From Delphinus delphis (Eukaryota > Chordata > Mammalia > Artiodactyla > Delphinidae), in NCBI RefSeq assembly GCF_949987515.2, contig NC_082694.2, forward strand, positions 10,719,958 through 10,783,957: 64,000 nt of DNA, given 5' to 3'. A program made the translations under genes and the position numbers. Below, one piece after another: positions 44,513 to 56,500 of this stretch (positions within the stretch are counted from its first letter, which is position 1; every line of letters begins with the position of its first letter). Under the pieces are notes generated by a model that saw nothing but the letters and a program-made list of their open reading frames with translations, had not been told where the DNA came from and searched no databases.

Positions 44513-47500
44513 ATGTTTCCCCGGAGGCCGCCGGTCGGCCTGGCTGCCTGGCTGCTGGTGGGCGCGGCGGCGACCGGGCGCGCGGGGGCGCGGGGCGGGG
44601 GCCTGCTCGCCCTGCTGGCCAATCAGTGCCGCTTCGTGACGGGCCTGCGCGTGCGGCGGGCGCAGCAGATCGCGCAGCTCTACGGCCGCCTTTACTCGGA
44701 GAGCTCGCGTCGCATCCTCCTTGGTCGCCTCTGGCGCCGGCTGCGCGGACGCCCAGGCCATGCCTCTGCCTTGATGGCGGCGCTCGCCGGCGTGTTCGCG
44801 TGGGACGAGGAGAGGATCCAGGAGGAGGAGTTGCAGAGGTGGGCTCGGCGGCGAGGTCGCGCCTGTTCCCTGGGGTGGAGGCGGTGGGGTGGGGAGGTGG
44901 GAACGTTGAACCCTGGGGCCTGCCTTGGCGGTGTCTCCCGTTGACCCGGTGGCACTGGAAGTGACGATGCAAGTAGCTGGATCCTGTCGTAGCAAAGCAC
45001 GTTTCTTCATTGCCTCTGTGTCTTGACTTGATTTGTCGAGTTAGAAATAAATGCAAGTGTAGGTTAGTGGAGGAGGGAGACTTTGGGGCCCATGCCACTA
45101 AAGAAGTAGCACTGTGGAAAATGGGTATTGAAGTAGGCCGTCGTTCACGTAATCTTTAACATATCCAGAAAGGTGCAAGTTCCAGACAGGTTTTAAACTT
45201 GACCTGAGGGTATACTTGTGCAATTTACAAAATCACTTCATTCCCAATGGGATTTCGTTTGAAATGCCCAGAGAGCTCTTGTCATTGTGACTCATGGCAG
45301 AATTAGGAGGCTGGAAGCGATTTTGCCCTCCTGGGACAAACCAGTAGCCCAGACATTTTAACCTGGAAGAATTAGGTCAGTTTTTTGCTACTTCCACTAG
45401 AGCTCTGGAAGTACTGTTTTATTAGGCTCTGAAATCACGCTGTCATCATCAAAAACCTCTGTGTGAAAAAAGTGCAGTACCATTGACTGAATTTGTTAAC
45501 CTGTGGTTCTAAACTGAGTCCTTACAGTTGTCACGTAGTATCATGGGAAACCTTGATTTAGGTCTTGCTTTACGTTGTCGCTGTATTTTCTTTTTAACAG
45601 ATATTCTTAAATTGTGTTCTCTCTCCACACACGTACTCTGCTTCCTAAACTCTGAAACTGATTGCAAGAACCTAGGATAGTCCCCTACACCAGATAAATT
45701 CCACACAAGTCTATTTGTTCTGTTTCTTCTTTTATTCCACATTTTTGGTTAGGTTAAAAATGGAAGTTTTTCAGTAAAGTTACCACAATGACATGTATGG
45801 AAGTGTAGCACCCAGATGCCAGGCAGCTATTAGTGTAACATTGTGCGTTGTGAGTAAATGCAAGTGCATCTTAAGAGCTGGTAATACTTTTCTTAGCAGG
45901 AAAGATGACTGTTTTACAAATGCAATTTAAAATCATAACCACAAACAACCTTACTCACAAAAAAATTAAGATATCAAAGCATGATAGGTAGTTTGCCTAG
46001 TTTCTGTTAGTGTTCTTTTGCTACTTGTCCATTTGTTCTAATGGTGTTCTCAGGTGTGAGAAATAAAAGAATGTACGGGAAGGAAACTTTTAAATTGAGA
46101 AATTACCAGTTAACTATTTGACTTTTCATTCTGTTTTTGACGATGAAATACCCATGTTCCACAGTGGTGAAGTTTGACGGGAATATTCCCAGTTGGATCT
46201 GTTTGGGGAAGAGGAGAAAGACCAGGAAAGGGCCCCTGGGTGCCAAAGACAGGGAAGATGTTTTGGGGGTGGGAGTTGAATAGCGGTTGGGGCCTAGGTG
46301 ATAGATGTCGTTCTTCGTCTTTCTCCATGTATTTTTGTCAACCATATGTCCTAGAGCCTCTGTTTAGTAGGTCTCCCATTTGCAGGAGCTAGAGGGGAAA
46401 AAACAATAGGAGATAGATGTGGTAAACACTTGAGTCCGTAGTCATTACCCACTGTAGCGGAAAGAAATCAGACAGTTGAAGCACTTGGTTCTAATCCAAC
46501 TCCTAAAGAGGTAAGCTGCGATAACCCATTTGGGAATTTCAGGAGCTTAGAGGAAGGCCAGTAAGAACACTTAAGGTGCCCTTTTTGACCCTCTGCAGAG
46601 TTGTTCCAGTAAAGGCCCTCGTTTAACACCACATGTCCAGTTCATGCTTGAATTCAGTCATGTACTTAAAATTTGATCAAGTCCATTCTGAGGATTTTTT
46701 TAAATGTTATTTTGATAGGGAGGCAAATAATATGCTGTCAGCTGTATCTTGCTTGTACAGTGACTTCATAGGTCTGTTCTCATAGCTTGTCATGTTTATA
46801 TTTTATTTTTAACTAATTTATTTATTTTGCGGGGGGTCACCGTGCGCAGCTTGCTGGATCTCAGTTTTGGATCTCAGTTTTCTGACCAGGGATCGAACCC
46901 ATGCCCTCGGCAGTGAAAGCATGGAGTCCTAGTCACTGGACCGCCAGGGAATTCCTAGTGTTTTATTGAATAAGGTATTCTGGGTATAGGTTAACTTTTT
47001 TTGGCTTGGTGTTTTAAGTATTCTGTTTGCTTTAAAGGATGCTGAGGTTGTCATAGCTAGCTTAGAGGATGTTAGATTTTGTTTGTTCTAGTGAGATGAT
47101 TTTGGGTAGCTTCCATAATGGAGCACAGTTGAGTGTGCCGCGGGACATGTGCATTTCTTTCATTGTTAACGGAAGAAGAGCGTGATTGTCCCATGGCCCC
47201 TAAATCACAGCCTTTGGCTCTTCTGTGCTGCTTCTGTACCAACTTGTCCTGGTACAGACTAATTCAGACATTGCTGTCTTGGTCAAACAGTGATGGAGTG
47301 TGAGGATGTCTCTTTGAATGTGTGCCTTGAAGTGGTGTGTGTTTTTTCTTATGTTAGTAGAGTTTCTGTTCAGAAGGACAAAGAAAAACCCTTGCTTTCT
47401 ATTCTCTCGTGCTTAAGAACATCTTAACAAATAGGAACTCATTAATCGAGAATCAGCAAGAAAATTAGAGAAAAGAAGTAACTTGTACAAAGTGACTGAC

Positions 47501-50500
47501 TCACTGATAGGCCAGGTGTAGAGATCAGGTCTTTTAATGCTTAGTGTTATTACCTGATAGGTTTTAATTAAATGATCAGACAAAATATAACTTTTAATCA
47601 TTATTTTTGGTGCTAGCTGGCATTCTGTGAGCTCAGGTCAAATCTTATGGAAAAATACAGTAGTAAGTTTTTTAAAATAAATAAATAAATAATTTATTTA
47701 TTTATTTTTGGCTGCGTTGGGTCTTCGTTGCTGCGCGCCGTCTTTCTAGTTGTGGCGAGCGCGGGCTACTCTTCCTTGCGGTGTGCAGCCTTCTCATTGC
47801 GGTGGCTTCTCTTATTGTGGAGCACGGGCTCTAGGCACGTGGGATTCAGTAGTTGTGGCACGTGGGCTCAGTAGTGGTGGCGCGCAGGCTCAGTAGTTGT
47901 GGTGCATGGGCTTAGTTGCTCCGTGGCATGTGGGATCTTCCCGGACCAGGACTTGAACCTGTGTCCCCTGCATTGGCAGGCGGATTCTTAACCACTGTGC
48001 CACCAGGGAAGTCCCAGTAGTTAAGTTTTTATTGATTTGGGACATTAAGAAAAATTACAGGAACAAAAAGGAGAAGGAAGTTAAGAAATATGAGAGCCTA
48101 GGGGAAAATGTTCTATTAATCTCCCTCCCCTTTTTTAAAAAAGTTACAGTTCATTGCTCTAGAAATTTGAGTAAATAAGTGCCAGTAAAGTTTCATAAAG
48201 AAAATTAGCCATTTTCCCATTTTGGTCTTTTAACTTTTCAATGTGCTGTTAATTAGATAAATCAACAAAAAGTCCTTTTGGCTTAAAGGAATTTTTTTTT
48301 TTTGCGCCACTGTCACTTAAGGATGTTTTTACTGTTACACCTTCTTAGATAATCAGAACTACTGCTCAGAATTGCAATGAACTAATTGATGTCTTTTAGG
48401 TAAGTCCCATGACAGTTGTACTTAAAGGTCTCTAACTTTGACAATAATTGGGAATTTGAGAGGGGATCATTGAAACAAGGCAGCCTCTTACTGAAGTTAC
48501 CGATTACAGGAATGGCTTCATTTGAGTCATTTTAGGAGCCTTTTATCAAGCTCTCCACTTAGGGCAGGACCCCCTATAGATGAGCCAAATATGATTATGC
48601 TTATATTTCTGTTTTCATGGTTTTATGCCCTCAATTTCCATGGCTCTCAGTCCAGTCTTTCTCAAATGTTGAAATGATTTTAGTTTTGAAGAAAGGAAAG
48701 CATTGACTTTCTTTCTTTGATCCTCTTACTAATCTGCTGGTTCTGTTACTATCTTGGGAATAATCTTTTTTGTCCTTCTTTTCTCCCTTCTTATTACTTA
48801 AGTCTCTTAGATACCAAGGTTTAGACACCCATCCCTTCCAAATAAGGTTTGGCACAGCAGGCTAAGGAGATAACACGGTGAGAGGTTTCTCCTTCCTCTA
48901 CATATATGATAGTGATTGTGCACCTGTGTGCTAATGATGTCTGTCATGTCAACAATTAGAAGTTGAGACCCTTCCGAGATTCTCGAACCTGAGACATAAC
49001 GATCATTTCCATGATGCAGTCTTACTCTAGCATTCATGTTGTGCTGTTCAAAGAATGAGTGTCATACCTTCACAAGACATTGCTGTCCTCCCTAGGGACT
49101 TAGTCTCATGTTTAATCAAGGCCACCTAGTGACCTTTAATCCTATAGGAGAGGCTGATTAAGCAGTGAGTCAGAAGCTCTGTACCACCTTGAGTCTTAGA
49201 AGGCCGTTAAAAATACTGCCTGTAGTCATATAGTTTAATTTTCTTAAAACCATATTACTATATAATTTTATGGGCCTCTGATGTGTTTTTCATAAGACGT
49301 ACGACGTTCCTGCCCCTCTTCATTATGTGATAAGGATATTCAAAAGTCCAGCTTAATTTTTATTGAAGGGTGCTTTACTAGTCCTCAAAAGTGCCATGAT
49401 TGGTTCCACATGATGCCTGCATTGTTGTTCTTGGAGCAAAGCTGTGACTTTACTTTCTCCTCTGCAAGATCTTATTGCCTACTCTAAATTTCCTTCCCTA
49501 TTTCTATATGGTTTTTGCAATGGTAGCAGTCAATCTTGTTCTGTAACGTTAATTCAAATTGAAACTTAAAAAAAAATGGTTAAACATTTTTCATCAGAAC
49601 ATCAGTATAAATTGTACTGGCTATGGTTATTGGTTGAAAACAAAGAAACTGATATTGGTTAACTTAAGCCAAAAAGGTGTTAGGTCATTCAGAGCGTTGA
49701 CAAGAAGGCCAGAGTACAGGTTGGCCAAGAGAACAGCCAAGGCCTGCTACTGGTACAGGAATGCTCTTCTTTGGGCAGTGTTGCTGGTATTGTTTCCCGT
49801 AGATCTGTTGCACTGCTGGATTCTCAACTGCCTCAAGATCACTGAGAAAAATCTAAAAGGTCCTGTGCCTTGTATTATTTCCTCAAGATTCAAAGCCTCT
49901 ACCAGAAGTCTCTGATTCACCTCACTTTAATTAGGAGTCATGTGCTAACTGCTAGGGGTTGAGATGGGGGCTGCATCTCACCTATTTGGGGATTCTCTTC
50001 AAGTAGGAAAAGATTCCAGGCAGTGAAAACAGCAAATGTCCCTGTATATAAATATTTTCATTTAATTCCAAAGTTTAAAATTCAGAGAATTGGAATTTTA
50101 GAGCTAATAGAAACCTTCGAGAAATAATGTCCTCACCTTACAGGTGGAACAAGGGAGGCTTTGCAGGTAAAATGACTTGCGTAAGATCACACCGCTAGTT
50201 GGCAGAGCCAGGACTAGAACACAGATCTCTACACTCACCATTGCTTTGGATTGCTCTAAACTTTTAATCTTGGGTTACCAGTATAACTTTGAATTTTTGG
50301 CTTTTAAAGCAATGTGTTAATGTAATCTTTTAATAAGAATTTGAATTATTAAGGCCTACTTCCATATTTATTTACTCAGTTTATACTGTGAACATTTGTT
50401 GAGCATGTAATGTTTACCAGGTACTTGCTAGGAGCTGGACATAAAAATATGAAAAAGACTGATTCTGGGCCTTTAGGGAATTCATAGTTTAGTAAGGGTG

Positions 50501-53500
50501 GCAGATATAAAGATAGATTAATTATAATATTGTGTGATATGTTTCTGTAGAGGAATAAAAGTAAATGTATATGGTTAACTGCCTGGGAGTTAACCTTGAC
50601 CCTTGTGGGGTTTTTGAGGGTTAAAAAGGCATGAAAGGGCCTTTCAGACAGAATGTATCAGTAGGTGGTGTCTTCAGTCTTGAATTGCAGAAGTGACATA
50701 GTCAGCCAGCAATCTTGCTTTCCTAACTGCTGTTTAAAGGTTAAGGGGAGGGGCTTCCCTGGAGGCGCAGTGTTAAGAATCCGCCTGCCAGTGCAGGGGA
50801 CACGGGTTTGAGTCCTGGTTGGGGAGGATCCCACATGCTGCAGAGTAACTAAGCCCGTGTGCCACAACTACTGAGGCTGCTCTCCACAACTACTGAAGCC
50901 CGTGCACCTAGAGCCTGTGCTCTGCAACAAGAGAAGCCACCGCAATGAGAAGCCCACGCACCGCAACAAAGAGTAGCCCCCACTCACCGCAACTAGAGAA
51001 AACCCACGCACAGCAACAAAGACCCAACGCAGCCAAAAAAAAAAAAAAGGTTAAAGGGAAAACAAACCATGTTTTTTTGTTTTTTAAAAACATTTTTATT
51101 GGAGTATAGTTGATTTACAATGTTGTGTTAGTTTCTGCTGCACAGCAAAGTGGATCAGTTATACCTATACATATATCCACTCTTTTAGATTCTTTTCCCA
51201 TATAAGTCATTAGAGTATTGAGTAGAGTTCCCTGTGTTATACAGTAGGTTCTTATTAGTTATCTATTTTATATATAGTAGTGTGTATATGTCATTCCCAG
51301 TCTCCCAATTTATCCCTCCCCCCCCTTACCCCCTTGGCAACCATAAGTTTGTTTTTTACATCTGTGACTCTATTTCTGTTTTGTAAATAAGTTCACTTGT
51401 ACCATTTTTTTAGATTCCACATATAAGCGATATCATATTTATGTGTGTCTGACTTACTTCACTCAATATGACAATCTCTAGGTCCATCCATGTTGCTGCA
51501 GATGGCATTATTTCATCCTTTTTTATGGCTAAGTAATATTCCATCATATATACATACCACATCTCTTTTGAATTTTATTTATTTTTTATACAGCTGATTC
51601 TTATTAATTATCTGTTTTATACATATTAGTGTATATATGTCAATCCCAGTCTCCCAATTCATCCTACCAGGTTAAGGGGAAAACAAACCATGTTTAAAAA
51701 AAATTTTTTTTTTTAATGCTTCAGATATATAAAAAGGTTTAAAGAAAAACATGAATGTTACAAATACAGTTATATTTAAGAACTAAAATGTTGTAAATAC
51801 AATTAAAGCCTCCTCTGGACCCTTTTCCAATGAAATATCCTCTGTCCCCCAGACTATCCCAATTTATTATATTTCATTACCATCTGTGTCTTTATACATA
51901 TGTATACATCCCTAAATGATATATAATGACACATACTTTGACATATGGTATTGTTTTGAATGTTTCTAGGCTTTATGCCGTTCTGAACAAAATACTAACA
52001 AACTGAATTCAGCAACACATAAAAAGGATTATATACCGTAGGTCCTTGTTGTTTACCTGTTTTATATACAGTAGTGTGTTCTTTTTCAGATTCTTTCCCA
52101 TTACAGGTTATTACAAGATATTGAGTATAGTTTCTGGTGCTATACAGTAGGCCCTTGTTGTTTACCTAGGGATCAGCTGGTCAGTTTCCACAAAATAGTC
52201 TATGATTTTGATAGAAATTATTATGTTGAATTTATAGATCACTTTGGGTAGTTTTGCCATCTCAACAATATCAAGGCCTTCAACCCATGAACACAATATA
52301 TCTTTCCATTTATGTCTTTTAAAATTTCAGTGATCTTTTGGTAGTTTTTAGTGTGTCTTTCACTTCTTTTTTTTTTTTTTTTTTTTGCTGTACACGGGCC
52401 TCTCACTGCTGTGGCCTGTCCCGCTGCGGAGCACAGTCTCCGGACGCGCAGGCCCAGTGGCCATGGCCCACGGGCCCAGCCACTCCACGGCACGCGGGAT
52501 CCTACCGGACCGGGACACGAACCCGTGTCCCCTGCACCAGCAGGCGGACTCTCAACTACTGCGCCACCAGGGAAGCCCAACTTCTTTTGTAAATTTATTC
52601 CTTATTATTTTATTCTTTTTGATGCTATGATAAATAGAATTGTTTTCTCAATTTTATTTTCAGATTGTTCATTGCTACTGTATAGAAATACGATTTTTGT
52701 AAATTGATCTTATATCCTGCAAGCTTGCTGAACTCCTTTATTAGCTCCAGTAAGTTCCTGTGGATTCCTTAGGATACTTACATGGAAATGAAAGACCCAG
52801 AATAGTCAAAACAATCTTGAAAAAGGAGGACAGAGTTGAAGGACTCACCCTTTCCAATTTTAGAATTCACTACAAAGCTACAGTACTTAAGATGATAATG
52901 GTACTGGCATAAGGATAGATATATAAATTGTAGGAATTAAACTTAGAGTTTAGAAATAAACTCTTAGCTTTGTGGTCGATTTGAGTTTCAACAAAAGTGG
53001 CAAGACAATTCAATGGGGAAAGAATAGTCTTCAACAAATGGTGCTGGGACAACTGGAGGTGCACATGCAAAATAGTGAATTTACACCCCTACCTCAAACC
53101 ATACACAAAGTTAAAATGGACCAAAGACCTAAATGTAACCTAAAACTCTTAAAAGAAAGCATAGGCATAAGTTCTTTTGATACTGGATTAGGCACTGGTT
53201 TCTTAGATATAACACCAAAAAATTGAACAATCAAAGAAAAAATAGATTAACTTCATCAAAATTGAAAACTTACGGGGACTTCCCTGGTGGCCCATTAGTT
53301 AAGACTCTGTGCTTCTGATGCAGGTTCGATCCCTGGTCGGGGAACTAACATCCCACATGCAGCGCGGCGCGGCCAGAAAAAGAATTGAAAACTTCTGTGC
53401 ATCAAAGTTTACTATCAAGAAAGTGGAAGGATGACCCACAGAGTCAGAGAAAATATTTATAAATTGTGTATTTGTTAAGAGACTAGTATTTAGAATGTAT

Positions 53501-56500
53501 AAAGAACTCTTAAAATTTGACAGTAAAAAGACAACCCAATTTAAAACAAAGATTTCAGTAGATCTTTCTCCAAAGAAGATACACAAATGGCCCATAAGCG
53601 CATAAAAATATGCTCAATGTCAATAGTCATTATTAGGGGAATACAAATGGAAGAACACAATGAGATACCACTTCACACCCACTAGGATTGCTGGAAAAGA
53701 TGGGACAATAACAAGTGTTGGCAACGATGTGAAGCAGTTGGAACCCTCATACATTGTTGGTGTGAATATAGAAATGGAACAGCTGCTTTGGAAAATAACT
53801 TGGCACTTCCTTAAAAAGTTAAACAGAGTTTCCATGACCCAGCAAGTCCACTCCTAGGAATCTACCCAAGAAAACTGAAAGCTTATGTCTATACAAAAGT
53901 TGTATGCAAATATTAATAGCAGTGTTATTCATAATAGCCATAAAGTAGAAACCACCTAAATGTCCATCACCTGATGAATGGATAGACAAAATGTGATACA
54001 TCCATACAATGGAATATTATTCAGTCATAAAAGGAATAAAGTATAGCGTGAATGAACCTTGTAAATATGCTAAGTGAAAAAAGCCAGATCCAAGAGACCA
54101 TATTTTGTAATATTCCATTTATATGAAATTTCCGGATAGGCAAGCTCATAGAGACAGAAAGTAGGTTAGTAGTTATCAGGACCTATGAGGAGTTAACTGC
54201 TGATGAGTATAGGTTTCTTTTGGAGATGATGACAGTGTTCTGGAATTAGTGGTGATGGCTGTACAACCTTGGGACTATACTAAAAAGCACTGATTTGTAT
54301 ACAGTAAAAGGATGATTCTTATGTGAATTATCTCTTTAAAAGAGAGGAGGAAAATATATATAAATACTCTTATAATGTGATAGGAAGACAACCCAATAAA
54401 AAACGGACAAAAGGTATCAAATGACATTTCATAGTCATAAATTATAATAGTTAACATTTGAGGGCTAATTATATGCCTGGTGTTAAGCACTTTACAGGTA
54501 AATTTTTTTAATTTTTATAATCAACCTTTGACGTAGGTACTATTATTATCCCCATTTTACAGATTAAGAAATAGGGATTAGTTAAGTTGTTTAATATTCT
54601 AGTTGATGAATATTGGACTGGGATTCAGACTCAGGAACTCGTATTTTTATTCCCTACACTTTATACTGTTTTAAAGCCACACCGTTCTGTACAAGTCTTT
54701 GTGTGGCCATTGCAATTCACAGGGCAGACTCCAACCATTGCACCATGCCTGTTGTTTTTCTCTCCAGATCCATTGATGAGATGAAACGGTTGGAGGAAAT
54801 GTCAAGTACGTTTCGGAGCTCTGGAGTTGACCACCACCCTCCAGAACCAAAATCCCCAACAGAAAGGGATGAAGATTCAGGAGGCAAAGAGCAACCGTGG
54901 GAAATGGTGATGGATAAGAAACACTTCAAGCTGTGGCGGCGCCCCATTACAGGCACCCCCCTTTACCAGTACAGAGGTGAGCCCAGCTTGGCTGCTGGTA
55001 AGAGTGTTCATGCTGGCAGGTGCACAGCACTGTGTTCCTATGCTCTCTAAACTCTTCCGTTCTGGGGGTTTCTTGGGAAAATTGCCCTGTTTGTTGTTTT
55101 TCCTCTCCCAGATGACAAGAGTCTCCATGTCTTTGCTACACTTTGCTATAGGTTACCTTTGTCTTACTTTGCCGCCCCAATATGACTTCTAGTTTCTGAA
55201 TCTGCCTTTAAGATCTGTCAGTCATTACTCTACAACTGAAATGCAGTTAAGTGACGAGAGTCTGGCAAACATCCCTTATTCTTTCCTGTCATTCTAGTTT
55301 TTGGAACCTACACAGATGTGACACCTCGGCAGTTCTTCAATGTTCAGGTGAGTACATTTTTCTGCCCAGATCTGGAGCCACTAAGCCTAGAAGTCCACTT
55401 GCCATCGTCCACATGAGTAATTTCTCTGACTCAGAAGACATTGGCTTCAATCCATCTGTCTATTTCTCTACCCCTCATTTCACGTCAAATGACCTCTGGG
55501 TAAACCTTTGATTTATAACTTGTTTGTCCAGTAGGGATGAGGCCAGGTCTACCCTTTACAGGGCTGTTGGGAAGATCAAATAGAGGAATGGATTTGAGTG
55601 CTTGAATATATTTTATATGGCTTTATAGGGTTTTTTTCTTAATTTAAGGGTAAGTTACATACCCTTTATTCCAAAATGCTTCAGTGTATATTTCCTAAAA
55701 CTAGACATATTCTCCTAGCTAGCCATGGTACCATTATCAAAGTCAGTATAAATTTAACTGATGCAGCACTTACAGAATCTTTGTATTCCAGTTTTACCTA
55801 CTGGCCCAACGATGTCCTCTATGGCATTTTCTCCTTCAGTACAGATGCAGTCAGGATTTAGCAATCTGGAACTTATCTACAGTGAAGGTGTCTATTTGAT
55901 AAAGATGAAGAGTATGTGTTTAAAGACTCTGTTCCTCCTTGTGGGGAAATGTATGAAAGGGGAGGTGGGATTACCCAGAGTTCTACAAAAAAATTTTTTT
56001 TCCTTCCTGGAGTTTTCACGTTTTACTGGACTTTGAGTTTGATGGTTATAACACACACTACTAATACGCAAGTGCATGCTTTCCCCTAAGCACTGAATTT
56101 TGTCTATCTGTATTGAGTTTTTGTTGGTTTGGATATGTATGATATATGTCTTACTTTGAAATTCCGTAGTTACTAGTGATGCTACATATTTTTAAAAATA
56201 CGCAGCTTGTATTTCTGTGAGGTGTCTGCTCATACTTTTGGACTTTCTGTCTGTTTAAAACTTTTTAGAATCGTTTCACCCATACACATTTATCTCACTG
56301 ACTACTGTATTTTCCCCAGACATGTCTATTACAATATTTTTTTCTTACACTTGTCTTTTTCTTGTTAAGATTCATTTTCAAGGTAATGGGATTGGCCTAC
56401 AGGAAGGGATTTTAAAAGACTCGTCTATAGTAAACACAGCCGTGTCTTTGACACTTTGGCACTGCCTTTTAGGTCGGGTCACTGTTGCAGAAGATTCTTG

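Larger units (their letters stand above)
43480..44950. promoter_or_regulatory. STARD7: CpG island promoter of STARD7, probably bidirectional
   Basis: Very CpG-dense block of about 1.4 kb ending inside STARD7 exon 1. It contains a YY1-like AAGATGGCGGC (43881-43891), a GC box (ggggcgg, 43992-43998) and two CCAAT boxes. No TATA box is seen. In human a non-coding RNA starts divergently here, so a bidirectional promoter is likely. Confidence 0.75.
52176..54340. mobile_element. L1 with 5' inversion
   Basis: Left arm (52176 to about 52770) is antisense L1 ORF2; right arm (about 52776-54340) is sense L1 from ORF2 to the 3' end. On the L1 map the two arms are neighbours, so the 5' part was inverted on insertion (twin priming). 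The reading frame is full of stops. Two CHR SINEs are nested, one in each arm. Confidence 0.75.
44839..54767 (+). other. STARD7: STARD7 intron 1
   Basis: 9.9 kb. The first part (44839-46800) and 48020-50090 look largely unique, with no gene or RNA signal. From 46800 on it is crowded with CHR SINEs and L1 pieces, listed separately. 51700-52170 holds further L1-like A/T-rich sequence. The 118-residue frame at 49559-49915 shows no domain. Confidence 0.55.

Noticed and set aside
44378..45098. Long minus-strand frames (about 207-210 codons) opposite STARD7 exon 1
   Set aside because: CpG-island shadows of the STARD7 frame with Arg/Pro-rich low-complexity translation and no domain.
49559..49915. 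118-codon frame in STARD7 intron 1
   Set aside because: No domain and no splice or promoter signals; A/T-rich intron sequence.
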